A stretch of 37,220 bases of DNA from a virus. How positions within the stretch are numbered: the stretch's first letter is position 1; each line of letters opens with the position of its first letter. A program made the translations under genes and the position numbers. Where the stretch lies: positions 1-37,220 of IMG/VR virus record IMGVR_UViG_3300025697_000072; one strand, written 5' to 3'. Positions 29,925 to 36,748 of the stretch are shown here, piece after piece. Below the pieces are notes generated by a model. The model saw only the letters and a list, made by a program, of their open reading frames with translations, did not search any database and was not told the DNA's origin.

Positions 29925-30506
29925 CGAAAAGAGATAGTGAGATTTTTACAATTATGTATAACAAACTCCTTTTCTTCTAATTATAAGATATTCTTTGAAG
30001 TGTCTGCGTCTAAAAATTCGTCAATTACTCCAGATGGATTTGCTGGAAAATATCACTTAGATTGTGTTTTATTAGAGAGTTGGAGGAAGTCATCAAAGAA
30101 TCCATTTAGAACACATTGCATAGAAATAAAGTCATGTAAGGCAGATTTTAAAAGTGATAAGAAATGGCAAAATTATATCGGTAGAACAGATGAATTGAGT
30201 TTTTTAGCATTGCCCGGCGTAATCAACCCTGAAGACTTACCCAAAGGAATAGGGCTATTTGTTCCTAGTTGTAGTTCTAGTTGTGGGGATACCGCTACTT
30301 GTCTTAATAGGATAAAGAACACGAAGTCGCAAAAAGTAAGCACAGAAGCACGATATGATACAATGTATGGTCTTGCGATAAATACTCGTAGATACAATAG
30401 GAAAGATTGGACCGAAAAGGATGATGAAGAACGTGAGAAATTATCAGAAAAGTATCTAGAGAAAGCGTGGAAGAAAAAACTAAAACAAGGAGTATTAGGG
30501 ATATGA
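29913..30506 (+). CDS. MmcB-like PD-(D/E)XK nuclease-fold protein
   Basis: A 197-residue protein. 'HLDCVLLESWRKS', then 'HCIEIKSCKADFKSDKKWQN' and 'TDELSFLALPGVI' follow the MmcB-type pattern: D, then E-x-K with K-x-D-F-x-x-D-x-K-W, then a strand with F-x-A-x-P. MmcB-like proteins are linked to DNA repair. It starts with M-K-L-N and ends K-Q-G-V-L-G-I, the same ends as the unrelated methyltransferase, because both lie between copied borders. Confidence 0.7.
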   Translation: MKLNRKEIVRFLQLCITNSFSSNYKIFFEVSASKNSSITPDGFAGKYHLDCVLLESWRKSSKNPFRTHCIEIKSCKADFKSDKKWQNYIGRTDELSFLALPGVINPEDLPKGIGLFVPSCSSSCGDTATCLNRIKNTKSQKVSTEARYDTMYGLAINTRRYNRKDWTEKDDEEREKLSEKYLEKAWKKKLKQGVLGI

Positions 30507-30550
30507 ACAAACTACTTGACAAACCAAAATTAAAAGAAGATTAATAGAGG
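30492..30550 (+). repeat. 3' cassette border, copy 2 (59 bp)
   Basis: Identical to 29813-29871, with the copies 679 bases apart. It again carries the 13-codon ORF (30503-30544) with ATGA overlap, now after the MmcB-like gene. Confidence 0.92.
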
Positions 30551-30560
30551 GGGGTAAGAA

Positions 30561-31004
30561 ATGAATTTAAAGAAAGTAAGAGAGGGAGAATGTCCAACCC
30601 AAGAATATGTTACTATGAAACGGATTGAAATGGAAGTTGAGTTATTTAGTGAAAGAAAGCGTATGACAAAGGAATTGTTAAATGTGGATTTTGGAGTAAG
30701 TGTTGACCATATATGTAATGATTTGGTATTTAGAATGAATAAGAGGATTTTAGCGCAGGAAGTTGATAGAGTTGTAAAGTATGTTGAATACCCAGAAGAT
30801 TGGAAGCAAGCGGTTAAGGAAAGGTTTTTTCCAAAATGGTTACTTAGAAAATACCCAGTTAGATATCATAGAGAAAGAATTGAATTAAAAAGACAGATTA
30901 CATTCCCTGAATATAATGAACAATTCCCTGAATATAATGAACAATTCCCTGATGATTTTGGAAGAATGGTGTTTCATGTTTTAGATAGTAGCGGTGTAGT
31001 TTAA
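30561..31004 (+). CDS. Phage protein with 7-residue tandem repeat
   Basis: A 147-residue protein. Near its end it holds 'FPEYNEQ' twice and a third start 'FPDD', from exact 21-base repeats at 30903-30923 and 30924-30944. Earlier parts ('EVDRVVKYVEYPEDWKQAVK') are helical, and 'FPKWLLRKYPVRY' recurs in phage proteins of unknown role. AGGGGGG precedes the ATG. Repeat-number change by slippage is likely. Confidence 0.6.
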   Translation: MNLKKVREGECPTQEYVTMKRIEMEVELFSERKRMTKELLNVDFGVSVDHICNDLVFRMNKRILAQEVDRVVKYVEYPEDWKQAVKERFFPKWLLRKYPVRYHRERIELKRQITFPEYNEQFPEYNEQFPDDFGRMVFHVLDSSGVV

Positions 31005-31035
31005 TAAAAACTATAATAAAAGATAAGGGGAAATA

Positions 31036-31500
31036 ATGGTTAAATTTAAAATACATCTGCCTCCGGTTACAAAGAAGAATAGTCAGAGAATCTTCACAAA
31101 GAAAACATTAACAGGCAAGCTAGTGCCATTTATTGTGCCGAGCAAGAGGTTCAAAGATTATCAAGCAGAATGTACATTTTATATGCCAAGAACACAAACA
31201 ATCTCAAGACCAATAAACATTAAAGCAACTTATTATATGCCTACAAAAAGACGTGTGGATATTACAAACCTACATTCAGCCCTGCATGATGTTTTGGTAC
31301 ATTATAAAGTAATAGAAGATGATAATTGTAAAATAGTTGTTAGTACAGACGGGAGTAGAGTTTTGCATGATAAGACAAACCCTAGAACTGAAATATGTAT
31401 CACAGAATCATCCCATAAATGCTGGGAATATAAAAAGACCGATAGCTTTTTCAAGCATAAAACAGTAAATCCAAAAATACATAGGAAGGTAATAGGATGA
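31036..31500 (+). CDS. RusA-like Holliday junction resolvase
   Basis: A 154-residue protein. 'VTKKNSQRIF' near the start, 'KRRVDITNLHSALHDVLV' (D75, D85) and 'VIEDDNCKI' (D95, D96) carry the acidic residues of the RusA family. RusA dimers cut four-way DNA junctions formed in recombination and replication. AAGGGG precedes the ATG. It supports the exonuclease/annealing genes upstream and would also clear branched DNA before packaging. Confidence 0.85.
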   Translation: MVKFKIHLPPVTKKNSQRIFTKKTLTGKLVPFIVPSKRFKDYQAECTFYMPRTQTISRPINIKATYYMPTKRRVDITNLHSALHDVLVHYKVIEDDNCKIVVSTDGSRVLHDKTNPRTEICITESSHKCWEYKKTDSFFKHKTVNPKIHRKVIG

Positions 31501-31769
31501 AACAACCTAAATGGTGGTATGGTTTTAAGGTGAGTTGTGATTTATATGAAATTGGTATAAGTAATATGTCATCACCAAGCAAACAACAATATTGTCGTAG
31601 GTCAAATAGACCTAAATACGATTTAACGGGATGTAGTTTTCAGCAATGTCCTAAATTTAAAGATTATAGAAAGAAAATAAAGAATGGAGATATTGAAAGC
31701 ATAAGAGCGTTGAAATTATGTTCTTTTATGGATGATGATAAAATTGAACGACTTACCAATAACACATAA
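31497..31769 (+). CDS. Small Cys-containing protein
   Basis: A 90-residue protein with five cysteines ('SCDLYEIG', 'QYCRRS', 'GCSFQQCPKF', 'LCSFMDD'), which may bind metal. AAGG precedes the ATG, which overlaps the RusA stop. Function unknown. Confidence 0.5.
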   Translation: MKQPKWWYGFKVSCDLYEIGISNMSSPSKQQYCRRSNRPKYDLTGCSFQQCPKFKDYRKKIKNGDIESIRALKLCSFMDDDKIERLTNNT

Positions 31770-31841
31770 GAAACAACTATGAGCGACATAATTTTTACAG
31801 ATACAAATAGAGCAATTAACCAAACAAAAGGGAGGGAGATA

Positions 31842-32150
31842 ATGGGGAGAGTGAGTAAAATTAAGAAGCCAAAAAAGAAAGATATATGGATAGATACTCA
31901 GATAGAAGGTTATCCCACAAAAGATTATAAGAATATAATATATAATCAGGGATTGAGAAAAATGGATAAATTCCGCAAGCAAGAACTGAATGAGCTTGCT
32001 GATGAGTTAAATATAGAAGCATTATTAATGAACATAGAGGTTTCAATATTACGAAACCCTCTTACAGCTAGTGATAGCGGGATATTATTAGCCCTATCAA
32101 GAAAAGCAGTAGCCAAATTAATCTCGGCAATGATAAAGGAGAAGCTATGA
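31842..32150 (+). CDS. Small basic phage protein
   Basis: I start at ATG 31842 because GGGAGGGAGATA precedes it; the in-frame ATG at 31779 has no site. The 102-residue product opens with 'MGRVSKIKKPKKKDIWID' and is helical after that, with 'LTASDSGILLALSRKAVAKL'. Function unknown. Confidence 0.55.
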   Translation: MGRVSKIKKPKKKDIWIDTQIEGYPTKDYKNIIYNQGLRKMDKFRKQELNELADELNIEALLMNIEVSILRNPLTASDSGILLALSRKAVAKLISAMIKEKL

Positions 32151-32455
32151 GTACAACATCACAAAGGCTTACTAATGCAATTAAAACAGATTTACACTTT
32201 AAAGATGATGAGATCTGCTTTGAGAGAAATCGTTATTGGAGCATTAAGAAACTAGCGGACTATATAATTTTACATCGTAAAGAGATTGGGCTGTATGAGA
32301 AAAGCGACTTTGAGATTGATTTAGCGGACGTAGAGGAAGCCATAGGAAGAACACATATTAAACTATGCAATGTTCCTTATGTGAACTGGACAGATGCATT
32401 AGCAAAAGCCATAGTGAATAAAAATCCAATAAAAATTAAAGGAGATAAGGTATGA
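32147..32455 (+). CDS. Hypothetical protein
   Basis: A 102-residue mixed-charge protein ('YWSIKKLADYIILHRKEIGL', 'FEIDLADVEEAIGRTHIKLC'). The start overlaps the previous stop, and AAGGAG precedes it. Function unknown. Confidence 0.5.
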   Translation: MSTTSQRLTNAIKTDLHFKDDEICFERNRYWSIKKLADYIILHRKEIGLYEKSDFEIDLADVEEAIGRTHIKLCNVPYVNWTDALAKAIVNKNPIKIKGDKV

Positions 32456-32634
32456 AGTGTCCATATTGTGGTTATGAGGATTTTGGGACGGTTGAGGATA
32501 AAGCTACTTGTAGTGATATAGGGAAGTTTGGAGAGTTTTACGATATTAGTAATGATATTGTAATGACAAGTAATTCCGAAGAAGATATGTATTTATACGG
32601 ATGTCCAAGATGTAAAAAACTATTCATGAATTAA
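32452..32634 (+). CDS. Zinc-ribbon protein
   Basis: A 60-residue protein with 'CPYCGYEDFG' at the start and 'YGCPRCKKLF' at the end: two C-x-x-C knuckles as in rubredoxin-type ribbons. AAGGAG precedes the ATG. Probably nucleic-acid or protein binding. Confidence 0.65.
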   Translation: MKCPYCGYEDFGTVEDKATCSDIGKFGEFYDISNDIVMTSNSEEDMYLYGCPRCKKLFMN

Positions 32635-32647
32635 GGGGGTATAGGAT

Positions 32648-32881
32648 ATGAAAGAAAAAAAGATTTATAATTGCTGTGAATACTGCAATAAAGAACACAA
32701 AGATGTTTCGCCACCAACAAAAGACCAATATAAACAGGGTCTAATTTGTATTGGGGAATTCTCATCTATTTTGCTAGATAATTTTAAAAGTGGAAAATCT
32801 CACTCTAAGAGTTTGCAAGGCATATTTTGTAATGCGGATTGTTTAACTAAGTTTATTATAAAATCAAGATGTGGAAAATGA
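32648..32881 (+). CDS. Cys-rich small protein
   Basis: A 77-residue protein with 'NCCEYCNKEH' and 'IFCNADCLTKF', a possible MYM/FCS-type metal site. It is the last gene before the packaging promoter. Function unknown. Confidence 0.55.
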   Translation: MKEKKIYNCCEYCNKEHKDVSPPTKDQYKQGLICIGEFSSILLDNFKSGKSHSKSLQGIFCNADCLTKFIIKSRCGK

Positions 32882-32955
32882 ACACAAAACTAACCCTCTT
32901 AATGTAGAGCTAAAAACCACACCGGAGAAAACAAGGCTAGTAAAAAGAAGATAAT

Positions 32956-32984
32956 TTGACATTAATAAATCAATATGCTATAAG
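32956..32984 (+). promoter_or_regulatory. Promoter of the methyltransferase-packaging operon
   Basis: TTGACA (32956-32961), 17-base spacer, TATAAG (32979-32984). The start is predicted near 32991, ten bases before ATG 33001, and the leader is little more than AAGGAGATAAT. The rest of 32882-32955 holds no gene that I can support. It probably drives the adenine methyltransferase, terminase and, by read-through, the head genes. Confidence 0.75.
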
Positions 32985-33000
32985 GGAGTAAGGAGATAAT

Positions 33001-33711
33001 ATGGAAATAGAGAATGAAGTAGCAAACACATTGGGAAACTCAACGATAGACGAAAACAGGCTTTACTTGCCGGAAGGACAGCTTGATAGGAAACTATACT
33101 TAGCGGTGAATAAAGTTCTTGAGGCAATACATGGAAAATGGAACAGAAAAGAAAAAGCGCATGTTTTCAATGAATCTCCGTTAGAAATCCTTGATGAGAT
33201 TTTACTTACAGGAGAATACACTGACCAGAAGAAAGAATATCAATTTTTTGAAACTCCAGAGAATATTGCCTTACAACTCATTGAGATGGCTAACATACAG
33301 GATGGAGAAACAGTCCTGGAGCCAAGCGCAGGTAAGGGAGCAATAGCAAAACATATAAAATGTGATTGCGTAGAGTTAAACGAAGAAAACAGAAGCTATC
33401 TAATAGCGAATAAGTTTAATTTAGTCGGTAAGGATTTCTTAGAGTTCAATCAAAAGTACGATGTAATAATAGGAAATCCTCCATTCTCAAAACAGCAGGA
33501 TATTTTACATGTAGAGCATATGCTTGAACTAGCAGATAGGGTTGTTTCGGTGATGTCAAGTTCTGTATGTTTTAGAACCAATAAAAAGACAGTAAATTTT
33601 AGAGCAATGATAAAAGGATTAGGTGGACAATTTATAGAGCTACCTGAAAAGTCATTCAAAGAAAGCGGAACGAATGTCAACGCTTGCATAGTTGACGTGG
33701 ATAATACATAA
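33001..33711 (+). CDS. N6-adenine-type DNA methyltransferase
   Basis: A 236-residue protein. 'EPSAGKGAIAKHI' (motif I, residues 107-113), 'CVELNEEN' and 'YDVIIGNPPFSKQ' (motif IV N-P-P-F, 159-162) are the gamma-type order and motif of N6-adenine enzymes. 'QFFETPENIA', just before motif I, is typical of phage members. The C-terminus has 'KESGTNVNACIVDV'. It may protect phage DNA or regulate packaging. It is the third DNA methyltransferase in the window. Confidence 0.82.
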   Translation: MEIENEVANTLGNSTIDENRLYLPEGQLDRKLYLAVNKVLEAIHGKWNRKEKAHVFNESPLEILDEILLTGEYTDQKKEYQFFETPENIALQLIEMANIQDGETVLEPSAGKGAIAKHIKCDCVELNEENRSYLIANKFNLVGKDFLEFNQKYDVIIGNPPFSKQQDILHVEHMLELADRVVSVMSSSVCFRTNKKTVNFRAMIKGLGGQFIELPEKSFKESGTNVNACIVDVDNT

Positions 33712-33725
33712 GGGAGTAAGGAAAT

Positions 33726-34232
33726 ATGAAATTGGAATCTCTTAAATGGCACACAGAGCAAAAACAAATCAAGGAATTAAAAGCCACCGAGGGGAATCCT
33801 CGTCAATTAACAAAGAAGCAGGCAACAGACTTAGAGAAATCACTTAAGAAGTTCAATCTTGTAGATATACCGGCAATAAATACAGATCTTAGAATTATAT
33901 CCGGTCACCAACGCATTACTATATTAAAAACACTAGGCAGAGGAGAAGAAAAGATTGATGTCCGTGTCCCAAATAGAAAGCTGACAGAGGAAGAACATAG
34001 AGAATATATGCTCCGGGCTAATTTTAATCAGGGAGAGTGGGATTTAGATTTATTAGCGAATATAGATGATAAGGTATTAGAGGATATAGGATTTGACTTA
34101 AATGAAACGTTTGGATTAAATGACGAGGTTGAAGATATTCCACTTGGCGAGGATATAGAAAAAGAAAATGTATGCCCGAAGTGTGGATTTAAATGGAAAG
34201 CTAGCGACAAGAAAGCAGAGAAAATAACATGA
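33726..34232 (+). CDS. ParB-like nuclease-domain protein with zinc knuckle
   Basis: A 168-residue protein. 'IKELKATEGNPRQLTKKQAT', then 'IPAINTDLRIISGHQRITIL' form a ParB/Srx-type domain (G-H-x-R is the phosphate-binding motif). The C-terminus carries 'CPKCGFKW', a single C-x-x-C knuckle that could pair with another protein. Phage ParB-like proteins often sit beside terminase genes and methyltransferases. The role is unknown. Confidence 0.85.
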   Translation: MKLESLKWHTEQKQIKELKATEGNPRQLTKKQATDLEKSLKKFNLVDIPAINTDLRIISGHQRITILKTLGRGEEKIDVRVPNRKLTEEEHREYMLRANFNQGEWDLDLLANIDDKVLEDIGFDLNETFGLNDEVEDIPLGEDIEKENVCPKCGFKWKASDKKAEKIT

Positions 34233-34645
34233 GTGACAGTAGTTCTAAAACTCCCAAAAATAAGTTATTAAGCAAGCCAAGAGAATTTAATGAGTTTGCA
34301 AAATGGATGGCTATACCAGAACCATTTAGAGGCATAAAGAAACAGCAGGATTTCTCAAAAGCGTTTAACGTATCAGAAAAGACGCTATCAAATTGGAAAA
34401 CTAAGGATTCGTTTTGGAAAATTGTAGAGACTGAATGGAGACACTGGGGACGGCAGAAAACAACCAACGTAATAGCCAAATTCTACAACATGACCATGAA
34501 AGAGGGCAAGACATCAGACATCAAACTATGGCTACAATACTTCCTTGATTGGAGCGAGAAGATAGACAGCAAGGTAAACCATTCAGGAGCATTAGAGATA
34601 ATACATACATATAGAAATAGTAAAGATGACGAGGTGAAGAAATGA
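34229..34645 (+). CDS. Terminase small subunit (helix-turn-helix)
   Basis: A 138-residue protein. 'KQQDFSKAFNVSEKTLSNWK' is a helix-turn-helix of the kind in phBC6A51-type small terminases, followed by a helical oligomerisation part. It precedes the large terminase, with two small genes between. It would select phage DNA for packaging. Confidence 0.72.
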   Translation: MSDSSSKTPKNKLLSKPREFNEFAKWMAIPEPFRGIKKQQDFSKAFNVSEKTLSNWKTKDSFWKIVETEWRHWGRQKTTNVIAKFYNMTMKEGKTSDIKLWLQYFLDWSEKIDSKVNHSGALEIIHTYRNSKDDEVKK

Positions 34646-34784
34646 ATCTTTGGTGTTTAATATTTGGGATGAATGGATATAGCATATAACTGATTATACT
34701 AATACTATTAGTTGGGTAGGTTATAAATGTAATAGATGTGGTAAAATTAAATATGGAGATGACAAGGATAAAAAGGGAGAATAA
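34642..34784 (+). pseudogene. Broken DUF1660-like zinc-ribbon gene
   Basis: ATG 34642 reads 'MNLWCLIFG' and stops after 15 codons. One base over, the frame continues 'DEWI', an amber stop, then 'ITDYTNTISWVGYKCNRCGK' and 'IKYGDDKDKKGE' to TAA 34782-34784. Joined, the parts resemble the DUF1660 layout (C-x-x-x-G-H near the start, C-x-x-C at the end). A 1-base loss near 34669 and one stop would explain it. Sequencing error is possible for the indel. Confidence 0.6.
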
Positions 34785-34787
34785 AAA

Positions 34788-34964
34788 GTGAGTAATATAA
34801 TATACGAGTTGTCAGGACAGTTTGATGCTAAGATTTGGGCTAAAGAGTTTGTTAAAACAGTAAAGAATAAACCAGAGATAGCGACAGATGAAGATACTAT
34901 GATAGGTTGGTTTGCTAATGCTATTATGGCTGGATATGATGAGGCAAAGAAAGAAATTATATGA
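34788..34964 (+). CDS. Small conserved phage protein next to terminase (GTG start)
   Basis: A 58-residue protein from GTG 34788 with AGGGAGA eight bases before it. 'FDAKIWAKEFVKTV' then 'IATDEDTMIGWFANAIMAGY' followed by D-E is a pattern I know from many phages, in which W-F-A-N-A-I-M-x-G is constant. Function unknown. Its stop overlaps the terminase ATG. Confidence 0.7.
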   Translation: MSNIIYELSGQFDAKIWAKEFVKTVKNKPEIATDEDTMIGWFANAIMAGYDEAKKEII

Positions 34965-36148
34965 CAAGACAGATTGAGGTAGAACACGCAGAGAAGTGTT
35001 ATAGATTCCTAGTAGAGACAAAGAAGCGTGTCAACCTTTTGTATGGTGGGGCAGGATCGGGCAAGAGTTGGAGCATAGCACAATATCTATTATTAGAGAA
35101 ATTATACAAAGAACGCAATATCCGTATTTTAGTAACTCGTAAGACAAGACCTGCGCTAAAGAAATCAGCTTGGCTATTAGTTAATGACTTAATAGCTAAG
35201 TATAGCTTGCCGGGATGTGTCGTTAATAAATCAGACTTAACATTGACAGTTGGCAGCAATCAAATGTTCTTTACTTCGCTTGATGACCCGGAGAAATTAA
35301 AGTCTTTTGAGAGGATAAACGATATATGGGGGGAGGAGTTTACAGAGAACACAAGGGATGATTATTTACAGTTAGGATTGAGATGTAGGGGAGAAAACGA
35401 GAACGGTATCAATCAACTATTCTTTAGCTTTAATCCTATTGATGAGCTTGGATTCCTTAAGACTATTACAGATAACCCACCTGATAACACAGCAGTACAG
35501 CACAGCACATACAAAGATAACCCTTTCCTTGATGATGACTATGTAAAAGAGATAGAGAGCCTTAAAACGCAGGATTTAACATACTGGAAGATATATGGAC
35601 AGGGTATCTGGGCATCACCGGAGAACATTATATATAAGAATTGGGATATAGTTGATGAGTTCCCTGAATGTGATAAGGTTGGTTATGGGCTGGATTTTGG
35701 GTTCAACAACCCCTCAAGCTTAAGTATGGTTGGAGAGAAGGATCAAGAGGTATATATTGACGAGACTTTATATGAGAGCGGGTTGACAAATACAGATTTA
35801 ATAACAAGATTAAAAGATTTAATAAAGAATAAGAATGACGAAATAATAGCTGATTGTGCAGAGCCACAGCGTATAGAAGAGATAGACAACGCAGGCTTTA
35901 ATGTTTTTGCTTGCATTAAGGGTAAGGGTAGTGTTAAGATAGGTATTGATAGAGTAAAAAGAAAGAAGCTCCATATAACCAAAAGGAGTACGAACATTAT
36001 CAAAGAGATACGAGGTTACAAATGGCGGGAGGATAGGCATGGGAATGTACTTGATGAGCCTGTACCGTTCAGGGATCACAGCATGGACGCTATAAGATAT
36101 TACTTAGGGCATGGCGAAGATAATGAACCTAGCATACGGCTTATATAA
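34961..36148 (+). CDS. Terminase large subunit, PBSX-type
   Basis: A 395-residue protein. Walker A is 'GGAGSGKS' (29-36), 'VTRKTRPALKKSAW' is the adenine-side motif, and 'INDIWGEEFTE' is Walker B with the catalytic E. The nuclease half has 'GLDFGFNNPSS', 'EIIADCAEPQRIEE' and 'PFRDHSMDAIRYYL' with the three acidic groups of an RNase H fold. It pumps DNA into the head and cuts it. The type suggests headful packaging, which would give circularly permuted genomes. Confidence 0.93.
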   Translation: MTRQIEVEHAEKCYRFLVETKKRVNLLYGGAGSGKSWSIAQYLLLEKLYKERNIRILVTRKTRPALKKSAWLLVNDLIAKYSLPGCVVNKSDLTLTVGSNQMFFTSLDDPEKLKSFERINDIWGEEFTENTRDDYLQLGLRCRGENENGINQLFFSFNPIDELGFLKTITDNPPDNTAVQHSTYKDNPFLDDDYVKEIESLKTQDLTYWKIYGQGIWASPENIIYKNWDIVDEFPECDKVGYGLDFGFNNPSSLSMVGEKDQEVYIDETLYESGLTNTDLITRLKDLIKNKNDEIIADCAEPQRIEEIDNAGFNVFACIKGKGSVKIGIDRVKRKKLHITKRSTNIIKEIRGYKWREDRHGNVLDEPVPFRDHSMDAIRYYLGHGEDNEPSIRLI

Positions 36149-36279
36149 TGACAAGATATTACAAAAGCAGTCAAAAGTGTCAAGAATATCGAGGTTTATA
36201 CATATCAGCTATTTCATGTAAAGCAATGATAATTATAATACTAACAACAATAATAACAAGATGTTTATATAATGGATAA
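36148..36279 (+). CDS. 43-residue protein with membrane segment
   Basis: ATG 36148 overlaps the terminase stop (TAATG). Residues about 27-39 ('AMIIIILTTIITRCL') form one short hydrophobic helix after a basic start. It overlaps the next gene by eight bases. Function unknown, and it may not be expressed, as there is no clear ribosome binding site. Confidence 0.4.
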   Translation: MTRYYKSSQKCQEYRGLYISAISCKAMIIIILTTIITRCLYNG

Positions 36280-36628
36280 AGAATATATTAAATACTTAGA
36301 GCAAGAAATTAAACACTTTGACAAAGAGCTTATATCTATTCTTGAACTACCTGATGTTGATAAGTTCCGACAGCGTATTAAAAAAGACAAGAAGGATATT
36401 AAAACAATGCTCAACCTATATGCTAAGATAACTAAGACAAATGAGGCCATCAGACAGGTTAAAGCTGATATTAGAGATTGTATTAAAGAAGCAAAGAGAC
36501 AACGTAGTATTAATAATAACGAGAAGCAAGTTGTGTGCATAGTTTGCCGAAAGAATAAGCCAAAGAGCGAAATGGATAATGTAAATATATGCGAGTCTTG
36601 CAGAACTATGGGGAGTGAGAGATATTAG
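36272..36628 (+). CDS. Coiled-coil protein with C-terminal zinc finger
   Basis: A 118-residue protein. Residues 1-85 are charged helices ('YLEQEIKHFDKELISILEL', 'NEAIRQVKADIRDCIKEAK'). The end has 'VCIVCRKNKPKSEM' and 'ICESCRTMG', two C-x-x-C knuckles. It lies between terminase and portal and may be an accessory packaging protein. Confidence 0.55.
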   Translation: MDKEYIKYLEQEIKHFDKELISILELPDVDKFRQRIKKDKKDIKTMLNLYAKITKTNEAIRQVKADIRDCIKEAKRQRSINNNEKQVVCIVCRKNKPKSEMDNVNICESCRTMGSERY

Positions 36629-36748
36629 ATGAGTTGCCCAAAATGCAATACTATGTTACAATTCAAGATTGAGAATGGGCAGGGTAAGTTTATATGTCCC
36701 AAGTGTGGGCATAAACAGGACGTTGAAAAGCATGAGGTAACTATATGA
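36629..36748 (+). CDS. 39-residue zinc-ribbon protein
   Basis: Directly follows the previous stop. 'MSCPKCNTMLQFKIENGQGK' and 'FICPKCGHKQD' give two C-P-x-C knuckles, a minimal zinc ribbon. The stop overlaps the portal ATG. Confidence 0.65.
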   Translation: MSCPKCNTMLQFKIENGQGKFICPKCGHKQDVEKHEVTI

